DNA of 47,180 nt from an uncultured Eubacterium sp. (lineage in GTDB: Bacteria > Bacillota > Clostridia > Lachnospirales > Lachnospiraceae), in the NCBI GenBank assembly GCA_947385775.1, contig CANDMI010000024.1, positions 1-47,180 on the forward strand. Direction: 5' to 3'. The notes beneath the pieces were generated by a model. It saw nothing but the letters and a program-made list of their open reading frames with translations. It was not told where the DNA came from and ran no database searches. Of the stretch, positions 18,346-26,036 are shown in pieces. Position numbers and translations under genes: made by a program. Numbering within the stretch: position 1 is the stretch's first letter; each line of letters opens with the position of its first letter.

Positions 18346-19212
18346 TTACCTAAAAACATAAAACGCCAGCCTGCCGTAACCTACGTCATACAAGATATGG
18401 TATGACGGGGCGCATTTTTCCGTCATTTCATACAACTGCCCATATAAGATCAGCTCCTCTTTATCTAGGAGGTACTGCTCCATAAACATCTTGTTCACCG
18501 CCGTCAGCTTCACAAGCTGGCAGAACATCTGCCTTGCCGCGTACGGTATGGATGCGTCCAGCTTTGGGTTTTCGATGCCAAGCATTTCGCCAAACATCTT
18601 TAAAATCGCCCGCTCCTCGATGCCTATCACAACCTGCACAGTTTCCTTGTTTGCGGAAACGTACCGCAAACGGCTGTAGATGCCATGGTCTAAGTCCCTG
18701 CCATCGTAGCTTTCGTCCAGGATTTCTGACTTGCCGGATAAAACCCGAAAAACCTGCTCCGCCGCCTTAGCGATGCCCCAGTCGGCCTCTTCTTTCCCGT
18801 AAATCCATCCACTGACCGGCTTTCCTACGATCGCCCGGTCCTCCACGAGGATATGTCCGGCAAACCATCCGACGCATACGCCGATAAAATGCCCTACCGC
18901 TTCCTTTGAATAGCCCTCCCGCTCCAACTCATCGTCAAGCGCTGGGATCGAGACGTCCCGCAGCTGGTCATGCAGCTTTTTGTGCATCTGGTAGCCCTCA
19001 TATCCCATATATTGCATGTAGCGTTCCTCAGACGCAAAATGATGCAGCGCGTATTTTCTTAAAAAATGAATGGTTTCCCGGCAGGCGTCTTTTTCCGTGC
19101 CTGTTTCATTCTGGCTTACCAGCGTCTTTAGCAGATAAAACATGCGCTGGTGCATATGGTCGATCTCGTCGATACCCAAATTGTACTGTTCGTGCCAAAG
19201 CATCTCTTTCAT
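18346..19212 (-). CDS. Hemerythrin-domain protein with possible CheX-like C-terminus
   Basis: Residues 1-135 match bacteriohemerythrin, with the iron ligands in order: H (DHMHQRMF), HHFASEERYM, HKKLHD and the final H-x4-D (GHILVEDRA). It should bind a di-iron centre that senses oxygen or redox state. Residues 160-288 look like a CheX/CheC-type fold (for example VQVVIGIEERAILKMFGEML), but this is only a resemblance. It is the first gene of the ten-gene operon, so it likely feeds oxygen or iron information into it. ATG at 19212 has AAAGGGG nine bases upstream; an in-frame GTG lies six bases further up. Confidence 0.88.
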   Translation of the reverse strand: MKEMLWHEQYNLGIDEIDHMHQRMFYLLKTLVSQNETGTEKDACRETIHFLRKYALHHFASEERYMQYMGYEGYQMHKKLHDQLRDVSIPALDDELEREGYSKEAVGHFIGVCVGWFAGHILVEDRAIVGKPVSGWIYGKEEADWGIAKAAEQVFRVLSGKSEILDESYDGRDLDHGIYSRLRYVSANKETVQVVIGIEERAILKMFGEMLGIENPKLDASIPYAARQMFCQLVKLTAVNKMFMEQYLLDKEELILYGQLYEMTEKCAPSYHILYDVGYGRLAFYVFR

Positions 19213-19235
19213 ATACACACACCCCTTTCTTCATT

Positions 19236-19415
19236 CCTGCCTTTTTATCATTTCAAAAAATATTATAATTTTCCACCCTGCTTTTTTATCCCTTCAAATA
19301 TTACATTATAATTTTTTGCCTTGCTTTTTATCATTTCAAAATTATATGATAATTTTTTCCTCTGTTTTTTATTATTTCAAAAATTATATTATAATTTTTG
19401 CTCTGCTTTTTTTAA
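19236..19415. repeat. 41-43 bp tandem array, four units plus a partial
   Basis: Units start at 19236, 19277, 19320 and 19361, with a partial unit at 19402. Each reads like CCTGCTTTTTTATC, then a TTTCAAA block, then ATTATAATTTTT, with scattered changes. The ATTATAAT blocks resemble -10 elements on both strands. The array lies in the leader of the chemosensory operon. Confidence 0.8.
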
Positions 19416-19474
19416 GCCTTTTTTAAATTTTTCATCCTGACTTTATTATTCCACACATAAATATAGATAATTTT

Positions 19475-19502
19475 ATTATAGCACACTGTATAAAAAAATA
19501 AA
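19475..19502 (-). promoter_or_regulatory. Extended -10 promoter for the chemosensory operon
   Basis: On the minus strand TGC-TATAAT (core 19475-19480) is an extended -10 element. A weak TTTATT (19497-19502) stands 16 bases upstream. A start near 19468 would give a leader of about 255 bases that contains the whole 41-base tandem array. Confidence 0.5.
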
Positions 19503-19597
19503 GGGATTTTATAAAATATTGTGCAGTTGCACAAGAATTTGCGTTACTGTATCGTCCTTGCTTCACTATAACAAATGTTACAGCTGCGGGAACTGTA

Positions 19598-19626
19598 TTG
19601 ACTTCCATCCTGTGCTATTATACAAT
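19598..19626 (+). promoter_or_regulatory. Sigma-A-type promoter for the SstT-like transporter
   Basis: TTGACT (19598-19603) is followed after 17 bases by TACAAT (19621-19626). The predicted start near 19633 gives a leader of about 110 bases before the ATG at 19744. Confidence 0.75.
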
Positions 19627-19743
19627 GAAAATGTTACGATTTCACAGATTAAAATGCTACCTTAAAAAAGTTCGGATCAAAAAATAAAAAAGAAGAACGT
19701 TCGGATAAAGGCGGCAAAAATCACAAAAGAAAGGAATCTGGAT

Positions 19744-20970
19744 ATGAAAAATATTTGGAAAAAATGGACAGGCATAAGCCTGGTCAAACGGATCATCGTG
19801 GGCTTAGCGCTCGGCGCGGCTTTGGCGTTTATCGCGCCAAATGCGTCCGCGATCGGGATCTTGGGAGACGTGTTTGTAGGCGCGTTAAAAGCCATCGCGC
19901 CGCTTTTGGTGTTTTTCCTAGTCATGAGCTCTTTATGCAACGCCGGAAAATCCCATAGCGGCACGATACGCACGGTCATCGTCTTATATATGTTCAGCAC
20001 CGTGCTCGCTTCCGTCATCGCGGTTTTCGCAAGCATGATCTTTCCGGTGGAAATGGCTTTAAAAGAAGCGGCGGACACCGCCACCGCGCCGCCACAGGGA
20101 ATCGCCGAAGTGCTAAGCTCCCTTTTGATGAACGTCGTGGCAAACCCGGTAGCCGCCCTTACAAACGCAAACTATGTGGGCATACTTTCCTGGGCGGTGC
20201 TTTTGGGCGTATCCTTTCGCGGCGCAAAAGACACGACAAAGCACATGCTTTCAGACATTTCCATCTGCATCTCCAAAGTCGTGGAAACGATCATCAACCT
20301 GGCTCCATTTGGGATTTTAGGTCTAGTTTACACAAGCGTGACCACAAGCGGCTTAGAAACGTTTACCGTATATGGAAAGCTTTTGGTTTTGTTAGTCGGA
20401 TGTATGCTCGGGATTTATTTTGTGACCAATCCTATGCTCGTATACTGGTGCATCCGCAAAAACCCGTTCCCACTGATTTTTAAATGCTTAAAAGAAAGCG
20501 CGATCACGGCGTTTTTTACAAGAAGCTCCGCCGCGAATATCCCGGTCAATATGCGAATCTGCGAAGAAATGGGGCTGGATAAGGACACCTACTCTGTGAC
20601 CATCCCTCTTGGCGCCACGATCAACATGGACGGCGCCGCGATCACGATCACGGTCATGACAATGGCGACCGCGCATACCCTTGGCATCGCGGTGGATTTC
20701 CCAACGGCGATCATGCTAAGCGTCCTGTCGGCTTTAGCGGCATGCGGCGCGTCCGGCGTGGCGGGCGGCTCCCTTTTGCTGATCCCGATGGCATGTTCTT
20801 TATTTGGCATCCCGGATACGGTTTCTATGCAAGTCGTCGCGGTCGGATTTATCATCGGCGTGATCCAAGACTCTGTGGAAACGGCGCTCAATTCCTCCTC
20901 CGACCTGTTACTTTCCGCGTCCGCGGAGCTTCGGCAATGGCGGCTTTCGGGAAAAGAAATCCCGTTTTAA
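19744..20970 (+). CDS. sstT: Sodium/serine-threonine symporter (SstT-like)
   Basis: This 408-residue membrane protein belongs to the dicarboxylate/amino acid:cation symporter family and most resembles the serine/threonine transporter SstT. It has about eight hydrophobic helices and two re-entrant segments. The serine-rich loop (FFTRSSAANIPVNM), the GATINMDGAAI substrate motif and the later GASGVAGGSLLLIP segment are visible. It would import serine and threonine with sodium. The start is supported by GAAAGGAATC. It is transcribed alone and converges on the DUF3793 gene with 11 bases between stops. Confidence 0.92.
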   Translation: MKNIWKKWTGISLVKRIIVGLALGAALAFIAPNASAIGILGDVFVGALKAIAPLLVFFLVMSSLCNAGKSHSGTIRTVIVLYMFSTVLASVIAVFASMIFPVEMALKEAADTATAPPQGIAEVLSSLLMNVVANPVAALTNANYVGILSWAVLLGVSFRGAKDTTKHMLSDISICISKVVETIINLAPFGILGLVYTSVTTSGLETFTVYGKLLVLLVGCMLGIYFVTNPMLVYWCIRKNPFPLIFKCLKESAITAFFTRSSAANIPVNMRICEEMGLDKDTYSVTIPLGATINMDGAAITITVMTMATAHTLGIAVDFPTAIMLSVLSALAACGASGVAGGSLLLIPMACSLFGIPDTVSMQVVAVGFIIGVIQDSVETALNSSSDLLLSASAELRQWRLSGKEIPF

Positions 20971-20981
20971 TATTTCCCGGT

Positions 20982-21587
20982 TCAAGCGCACGCGAGCACG
21001 TCCTCAATGGACGCGCCCTGCGCTAACAGCTGGATCAGCAGCTCCGCCGCCCGTTCGTAATACCAAAACAGCTTTCTTTTTCGCTCCGCGTCCTCATACA
21101 CTTTCCAATATCCCGCATACAGGCAGTTTTTTCCTTCGTTTTCCACAAATCCCCGCACATCCGAAACCGGATAGCCCAAAAACACCCCGATCTCATGTGG
21201 AAAGCCCGCGCCCTTTTCCCGATACGCCCCATAGCGCGTAGAAAGGGCGGACAAGAGTCCATGAAAAGAAAAGTCCGCGTATCCAAGCCCCGCAAGCAGT
21301 TGAACGACGGCGGGGTTTTTCAGATAAGACAAAAGCGGCTTTTTCCGGTATAAGAAAAAAACCGCTTTCTCATTTTTGGAAGCTTCCGGCTTTCCTTCGT
21401 AAAGCGACAGGCTTTTTATTTCCGTAAGCTTTAAAAGCTCCCCCGCGCGCCCGCTCTCTTTTTTTGGGAGCTGTAAAAGGTTGGATGGCTTTAGCCCTAA
21501 GATCACTGGGGCGCATTGCAGCGCAAGCTGTATTTCAATCGCTCCTATGTCCATATGCTGTAGCCTTATCCACGTTTCTGCCGTCAT
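20982..21587 (-). CDS. DUF3793 family protein
   Basis: This 201-residue protein matches DUF3793, a family of unknown function common in anaerobic Clostridia. Its markers are FPHEIGVFLGYPVSDVRGFV and, nearby, the YWKVYED segment. A His/Cys-poor N-terminal part includes CAPVILGLKPSNLL. There is no signal peptide or membrane helix. The ATG follows GGAGCGGAG. It stands alone, so context gives no hint of function. Confidence 0.85.
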   Translation of the reverse strand: MTAETWIRLQHMDIGAIEIQLALQCAPVILGLKPSNLLQLPKKESGRAGELLKLTEIKSLSLYEGKPEASKNEKAVFFLYRKKPLLSYLKNPAVVQLLAGLGYADFSFHGLLSALSTRYGAYREKGAGFPHEIGVFLGYPVSDVRGFVENEGKNCLYAGYWKVYEDAERKRKLFWYYERAAELLIQLLAQGASIEDVLACA

Positions 21588-21680
21588 AGTTTTCTCCGCT
21601 CCTGATTGTCTTATTGGTTAGTATGGCAAGATCAGGCGGGAATATACGCGGATGCGATTATGATTTATCTTAATTTTCTC

Positions 21681-23261
21681 CTACAAAAGCGGCGCGATCG
21701 CTTTTAACAGAGCTCCTGTCAGCTTCCTCGTCAATTTTTCCGCCTTAACCGTTTCATGCGTAACCGTCCGGCATTTTTGCAGCGTTTTTTGAAAATCCTC
21801 CTCTATCTGCGCAATGCAAGGCACGCCATAGAGCCATGCGGCGCATTCAAAATGATGGTATAAGCTCCGGTAATCCAAATTGATCGTGCCGACCACGCCC
21901 TCCCTGTCGTCGCTTACAAAGACCTTTGCATGCACAAACCCGGGCGTATATTCATAAATATGCACGCCGGAATCCAATAAGGACGCGTAATGCGTCTTTG
22001 CCAGGGCGTAAGGGCCAGGCTTGTCCGGAATCCCAGGAAGGATCAGCTTTACGTCGATGCCGCGCTCCGCCGCAAATTTTAAGGCTGTCTCCATCTCCCC
22101 ATCCAAGATCAGATACGGCGTCATAATATGCACGTATGTATGCGCCCGGTTTAAAATATCCATATAAACCCGCTCGCCCACCTTGTCGTCGTCTAACGGG
22201 CAGTCCCCAAACGGGATCACAAACCCAGGCGCATGCTCCTTAGGCAAGGCATGGTAAGACAAAAACCGTTCCGTCTCAAGCTCCCTTTCATCCATGCCCC
22301 ACATCTGCAAAAACAAAAGCGTAAAGCTTTTTGCGGCCTCACCTTTTAGCATCACCGCCGTATCCTTCCAATGCCCAAACCGCTCGATCTGGTTAATATA
22401 TTCGTCCGCCAGATTCACCCCTCCGGTAAACGCGGTATGCCCGTCGATCACCAGGATCTTTCGATGATCTCTGTAATTATAATGTGTAGACACAAACGGG
22501 ACGACTGGAGAAAACATTTTACAAAGGATGCCCAATTCCCTTAATTTTTTCGGATAATTATGAGGCAGGGTTGAAAACTCGCAAGTGCCGTCATACATCA
22601 GGCGGACATCGACCCCTTCTTTGGCTTTCCTTGCCAATATCTCTAATATCCTGCCCCACATCAGCCCTTCGTCTACGATAAAATACTCCATAAAAATAAA
22701 ACGCCTGGCCTGTTCCAGCTGGGCCAGCATTTCTTCCCACTTCTTTTCGCCCGAAGGAAAATAAGTGACCTCCGTTTTATCGTACACCGGGTGGCAGGCG
22801 TTTTGGTTTAAATAGCGCGCAAGGGCCGCCGCCCCTGGATTTTCTTTTTTTAACGCCTCAAACACCGCCAGATCCTGGGGAACGCATTCCTTTGTCTGGT
22901 CAATGATCTGCTCCACCCGCGCTTTCACCGCTTTATGCCCGATGTCGCTTTGGATATACCAATACAGCAACGCGCCAAACACGGGCAAAAGCATGATCAC
23001 CACAAGCCATGTGATCTTCGCCGTCGGGTCCAGACGGCTGTTTAAAAGGTACAGCGCCATACCAATGGTAAACAAAGCCGCGCCGCCGATCACATGCGGC
23101 AGCAGGTTTTCAAACCACTGAAACAGGTTGAATAAGGCGCACACCTGTAACGCCAATAGCGCCACGAATATCCCCAGCCGGCTGAACATCGCGTGCACCA
23201 GCCCTTTTTGTCCTTTTTTTAACAGCCGTATCCCTTTACCGCCCTTATCTATGATCTCCAT
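21681..23261 (-). CDS. cls: Cardiolipin synthase, second copy
   Basis: This protein of about 526 residues is a phospholipase D family cardiolipin synthase, paralogous to the one at 5523-7073. Hydrophobic segments fill residues 22-95. The two HKD half-sites are DHRKILVIDG followed by GGVNLADEY, and HAKVFVSDDR followed by GTINLDYRS. The start at 23261 is preceded by GGGAGG at 11 bases; the longer frame adds a basic stretch without a ribosome binding site. Having two such enzymes may allow condition-specific membrane composition. A TGC-TATAAT promoter lies upstream. Confidence 0.92.
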   Translation of the reverse strand: MEIIDKGGKGIRLLKKGQKGLVHAMFSRLGIFVALLALQVCALFNLFQWFENLLPHVIGGAALFTIGMALYLLNSRLDPTAKITWLVVIMLLPVFGALLYWYIQSDIGHKAVKARVEQIIDQTKECVPQDLAVFEALKKENPGAAALARYLNQNACHPVYDKTEVTYFPSGEKKWEEMLAQLEQARRFIFMEYFIVDEGLMWGRILEILARKAKEGVDVRLMYDGTCEFSTLPHNYPKKLRELGILCKMFSPVVPFVSTHYNYRDHRKILVIDGHTAFTGGVNLADEYINQIERFGHWKDTAVMLKGEAAKSFTLLFLQMWGMDERELETERFLSYHALPKEHAPGFVIPFGDCPLDDDKVGERVYMDILNRAHTYVHIMTPYLILDGEMETALKFAAERGIDVKLILPGIPDKPGPYALAKTHYASLLDSGVHIYEYTPGFVHAKVFVSDDREGVVGTINLDYRSLYHHFECAAWLYGVPCIAQIEEDFQKTLQKCRTVTHETVKAEKLTRKLTGALLKAIAPLL

Positions 23262-23358
23262 TTCACAAACCGCCTCCCACTTTTTTCTAAGCCCGCTTAT
23301 CCGTCGCTTTTTCCTTAAAGCTAAGCATAAAGCCAAGCATGCTTGAATATAACTAATA

Positions 23359-23367
23359 ATTATAGCA
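23359..23367 (-). promoter_or_regulatory. Extended -10 promoter for second cardiolipin synthase
   Basis: On the minus strand TGC-TATAAT (core 23359-23364) lies between the pnp stop and the cls start. The -35 position is poor. A 12-base palindrome, CAAGCATGCTTG, sits just downstream at 23334-23345 and could be an operator. Confidence 0.45.
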
Positions 23368-23421
23368 GTAAGCTTAGTGAAATGCTACACATAATTTCAA
23401 TTTCCGCGAATCTTCCTTATT

Positions 23422-25521
23422 TTATTTCCGATATTCCTTCGGCACATCCTTGATGCTAAAGCTCAACCGGCCCATTTTGTCTTTCCCAAGGCAGACCACC
23501 GTCACTTCATCGCCCAAGGTCAGCTCGTCCTCCACATGGTTGATCCTGCCCTTTGCGATCTTGGAAATATGCACCATTCCTTCTTTTCCTGGCGCAAATT
23601 CGATAAACGCGCCAAATTCCTTGATGCTTACGACTTTCCCGGTAAAAATCTGGCCCTGCTCAAAGTCCGTCGTGATGATCCGTATCATATCCACAGCCTG
23701 TTCCATCTGTTCACGGTCTGTGCCGCAAATGGAAACCGCGCCGTCGTCGGTAATGTCGATCTTTACGCCGGTGCGCTCAATGATCTCATTGATCGTTTTG
23801 CCCCTCTGTCCGACCACGTCTCCGATCTTTAACGGGTCGATCTGGATCTGGATGATCTTAGGCGCATACTTTCCGACTTCCTTACGCGGCTCGGAAATCG
23901 CCTTTGACATCACCTCGTCCATAATGTAGATCCTGGCCTCCCTTGTCCTTGCGATTGCCTCTTCCACGATCGGACGCGTCAGTCCGTGAATCTTAATGTC
24001 CATCTGGATCGCCGTGATCCCCTTATGAGTCCCGGTCACTTTAAAGTCCATATCGCCGAAGAAGTCCTCAAGGCCCTGGATATCCGTCAGCACAATATAA
24101 TCGTCGTCTGTCTCGCCTGTCACTAACCCGCAGGAAATCCCGGCTACCATGGACTTGATCGGCACGCCCGCCGCCATCAGCGACATGCAGGACGCGCAGG
24201 TGGAAGCCATAGACGTAGAACCGTTGGATTCAAACGTTTCTGACACCGCCCGGATCGCATATGGAAATTCCTCTGTGGAAGGAAGCACCGGTATCAACGC
24301 CTTTTCCGCTAACGCGCCATGACCGATCTCCCTTCGCCCCGGGCCTCTGGACGGCTTTGTCTCCCCTACGGAATAGGATGGGAAATTGTAATGGTGCATA
24401 TATCGCTTTGTTACGATATTTTCATCCAGCCCATCTACACGCTGTACCTCCGATAACGGCGCAAGCGTTACGATATCGCAAATCTGCGTCTGGCCCCTTG
24501 TAAACATCGAAGAGCCGTGAACTCTTGGAATCAGGTCTACTTCTGCCGCTAACGGACGGATCTGGTTGATATCCCTGCCGTCTGGACGTTTGCGGTCTTT
24601 TAAGATCATCTTTCGCACGGTCTTTTTCTGATATTGGTAAACCGCCTCCCCTAAAACCGCAAGCCATTCCTCGTTTTCCGCAAAGGCTTCCTCCAGCTTT
24701 TCTGTGATCTGGCGGATATTTTCTTCCCGAACCTGCTTTTGGTCGGTGAACACCGCCTCCTCCATTTCCATTGGCGTAACGATCTCTTTTATCGCCGCAA
24801 ACATTTCCTCCGGGATCGCAAAGCTTGTATATTCATGCTTCGGCTTTCCGGCTTCCTCAACCATTTGATTTATGAAAGCGTTGATGGTCTGGTTAATGTC
24901 ATGCGCCTTATAAATAGCGTCGATCATCACATCCTCCGGGATTTCGTTCGCCCCGGCTTCGATCATAATGACCTTTTCCATAGTGGAAGCCACGGTAAGC
25001 TGCAAATCCCCGTTGTCCCATTCCTCCTGGGAAGGATTTATGATCAATTCCCCGTTCACCATGCCAAGCTGCGTCATTGCGCACGGCCCGCAAAACGGGA
25101 TGTCTGAAATGCTTGCCGCGATCGCGGAGCCAAGCATTGCCGTAATCTCCGGGCGACACTGTGGGTCTACGCTCATGACCATGTTATTTAACGTCACGTC
25201 ATTTCGGTAATCTTTTGGAAACAGCGGGCGCATCGGGCGGTCAATTACCCTTGATGTCAAGATCGCGTTTTCAGACGCTTTTCCCTCCCGTTTATTAAAC
25301 CCGCCTGGAATCTTTCCTACGGAATATAATTTCTCCTCGTATTCTACGCTTAACGGGAAAAAATCGATCCCTTCCCTTGGCTTGTCCGAAGCCGTCGCCG
25401 TAGATAACACCGTCGTTTCTCCATACCGTACCAACGCCGCCCCGTTTGCCTGGGCGCAAACGCGGCCCAGCTCAACCGTAAGCGTCTTTCCGCCGATCTC
25501 CATTGAATAACTTTTATACAT
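23422..25521 (-). CDS. pnp: Polyribonucleotide nucleotidyltransferase (PNPase)
   Basis: This 699-residue enzyme degrades RNA 3' to 5' by phosphorolysis and is a degradosome component. Two RNase PH-like domains are present; the second contains FTRGQTQ and the GPGRREIGHGALAEKAL segment. A KH domain (GQRGKTINEIIERTGVKIDI, near 560-600) and an S1 domain (GKVVSIKEFGAFIEF, near 625-690) follow. Length and motifs are normal. It lies 59 bases after rpsO, with a hairpin between, the arrangement known from many bacteria. Confidence 0.97.
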   Translation of the reverse strand: MYKSYSMEIGGKTLTVELGRVCAQANGAALVRYGETTVLSTATASDKPREGIDFFPLSVEYEEKLYSVGKIPGGFNKREGKASENAILTSRVIDRPMRPLFPKDYRNDVTLNNMVMSVDPQCRPEITAMLGSAIAASISDIPFCGPCAMTQLGMVNGELIINPSQEEWDNGDLQLTVASTMEKVIMIEAGANEIPEDVMIDAIYKAHDINQTINAFINQMVEEAGKPKHEYTSFAIPEEMFAAIKEIVTPMEMEEAVFTDQKQVREENIRQITEKLEEAFAENEEWLAVLGEAVYQYQKKTVRKMILKDRKRPDGRDINQIRPLAAEVDLIPRVHGSSMFTRGQTQICDIVTLAPLSEVQRVDGLDENIVTKRYMHHYNFPSYSVGETKPSRGPGRREIGHGALAEKALIPVLPSTEEFPYAIRAVSETFESNGSTSMASTCASCMSLMAAGVPIKSMVAGISCGLVTGETDDDYIVLTDIQGLEDFFGDMDFKVTGTHKGITAIQMDIKIHGLTRPIVEEAIARTREARIYIMDEVMSKAISEPRKEVGKYAPKIIQIQIDPLKIGDVVGQRGKTINEIIERTGVKIDITDDGAVSICGTDREQMEQAVDMIRIITTDFEQGQIFTGKVVSIKEFGAFIEFAPGKEGMVHISKIAKGRINHVEDELTLGDEVTVVCLGKDKMGRLSFSIKDVPKEYRK

Positions 25522-25542
25522 TTTTTTCTCCTTATTTGGCTG

Positions 25543-25570
25543 AAAAAAGAGCGGAAAAATCCGCCCTTTC
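25543..25570 (-). terminator. Hairpin terminator between rpsO and pnp
   Basis: On the minus strand AAAGGGCGGA pairs with TCCGCTCTTT (one wobble or mismatch) around a short loop and is followed by more T. It probably ends most rpsO transcripts and lets some read through into pnp. Confidence 0.75.
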
Positions 25571-25580
25571 CTACAAAGAA

Positions 25581-25847
25581 TTATTTTCTTAAACCTAAGC
25601 GCTGAATTAAAGTACGGTATCTTTCAATATCAGTCTTTTTCAGATATGACAATAGCCCTCTTCTTTGACCTACCATTTTCAGCAGCCCTCTTCTGGAATG
25701 ATGGTCATGCTGATGTACTTTTAAATGCTCAGTCAGTTCGTTGATCCGTTCCGTCAAAAGCGCGATCTGCACCTCCGGTGAACCGGTGTCGTTTGGCTTG
25801 CGGCCGTACTCTTTCATTATGGTTTCTTTCTTTTCCTTTGATAACAT
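25581..25847 (-). CDS. rpsO: 30S ribosomal protein S15
   Basis: This 88-residue protein is S15, which binds 16S rRNA early in 30S assembly. The family segments [32 protein letters not shown] and the C-terminal [11 protein letters not shown] are intact and the length is standard. An AGGAGGA site precedes the ATG. A leader of about 80 bases precedes it and may fold (see below). Confidence 0.98.
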   Translation of the reverse strand: MLSKEKKETIMKEYGRKPNDTGSPEVQIALLTERINELTEHLKVHQHDHHSRRGLLKMVGQRRGLLSYLKKTDIERYRTLIQRLGLRK

Positions 25848-25865
25848 ATCTGTCCTCCTAATTTT

Positions 25866-25917
25866 TCTACCGCCCAGATACTCAGTAAAAGGCCGGAGAG
25901 TCCGTTTACCGGGTATG
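25866..25917 (-). promoter_or_regulatory. Structured rpsO leader, possible autoregulatory site
   Basis: On the minus strand GCCCATAC and GTATCTGGGC can close a stem of about eight pairs around an inner CCGG...CCGG hairpin, ending just before the ribosome binding site. S15 is known to repress its own message in several bacteria by binding such leaders. The link here is inference from position. Confidence 0.4.
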
Positions 25918-25936
25918 GGCTTTCTTACGCTTACTC

Positions 25937-25965
25937 AATATAGCACACCTTTTATAACTTGTAAA
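25937..25965 (-). promoter_or_regulatory. Promoter for rpsO
   Basis: On the minus strand TTTACA (25960-25965) is followed after 17 bases by TATATT (25937-25942), which is also preceded by an extended TGC. Start is predicted near 25930. Confidence 0.75.
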
Positions 25966-26036
25966 CACTTTTTCTGATATTTTTTCAGAAACACGTTGCA
26001 GGAAATCATTTGGCTACACTGCGACAGAAGGTCTTT

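Larger units (their letters stand above)
19213..19743. other. 531-base divergent intergenic region
   Basis: This gap between the hemerythrin gene and the divergent transporter gene holds, from left to right, a 41-base tandem array, an extended -10 promoter for the chemosensory operon, and a strong promoter for the transporter with a leader of about 110 bases. The leader carries GTTCGGAT twice, 33 bases apart. No RNA gene is evident. Confidence 0.6.

Noticed and set aside
19142-19426. 94-codon plus-strand ORF over the 41-bp array
   Set aside because: It starts inside the hemerythrin gene on the other strand, and its Phe/Ile-rich sequence simply reflects the AT-rich repeats.
25970-25993. Short hairpin TTTCTGA/TCAGAAA near the rpsO promoter
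   Set aside because: It has no T run on either strand and overlaps the region just upstream of a good promoter, so a terminator is not supported.
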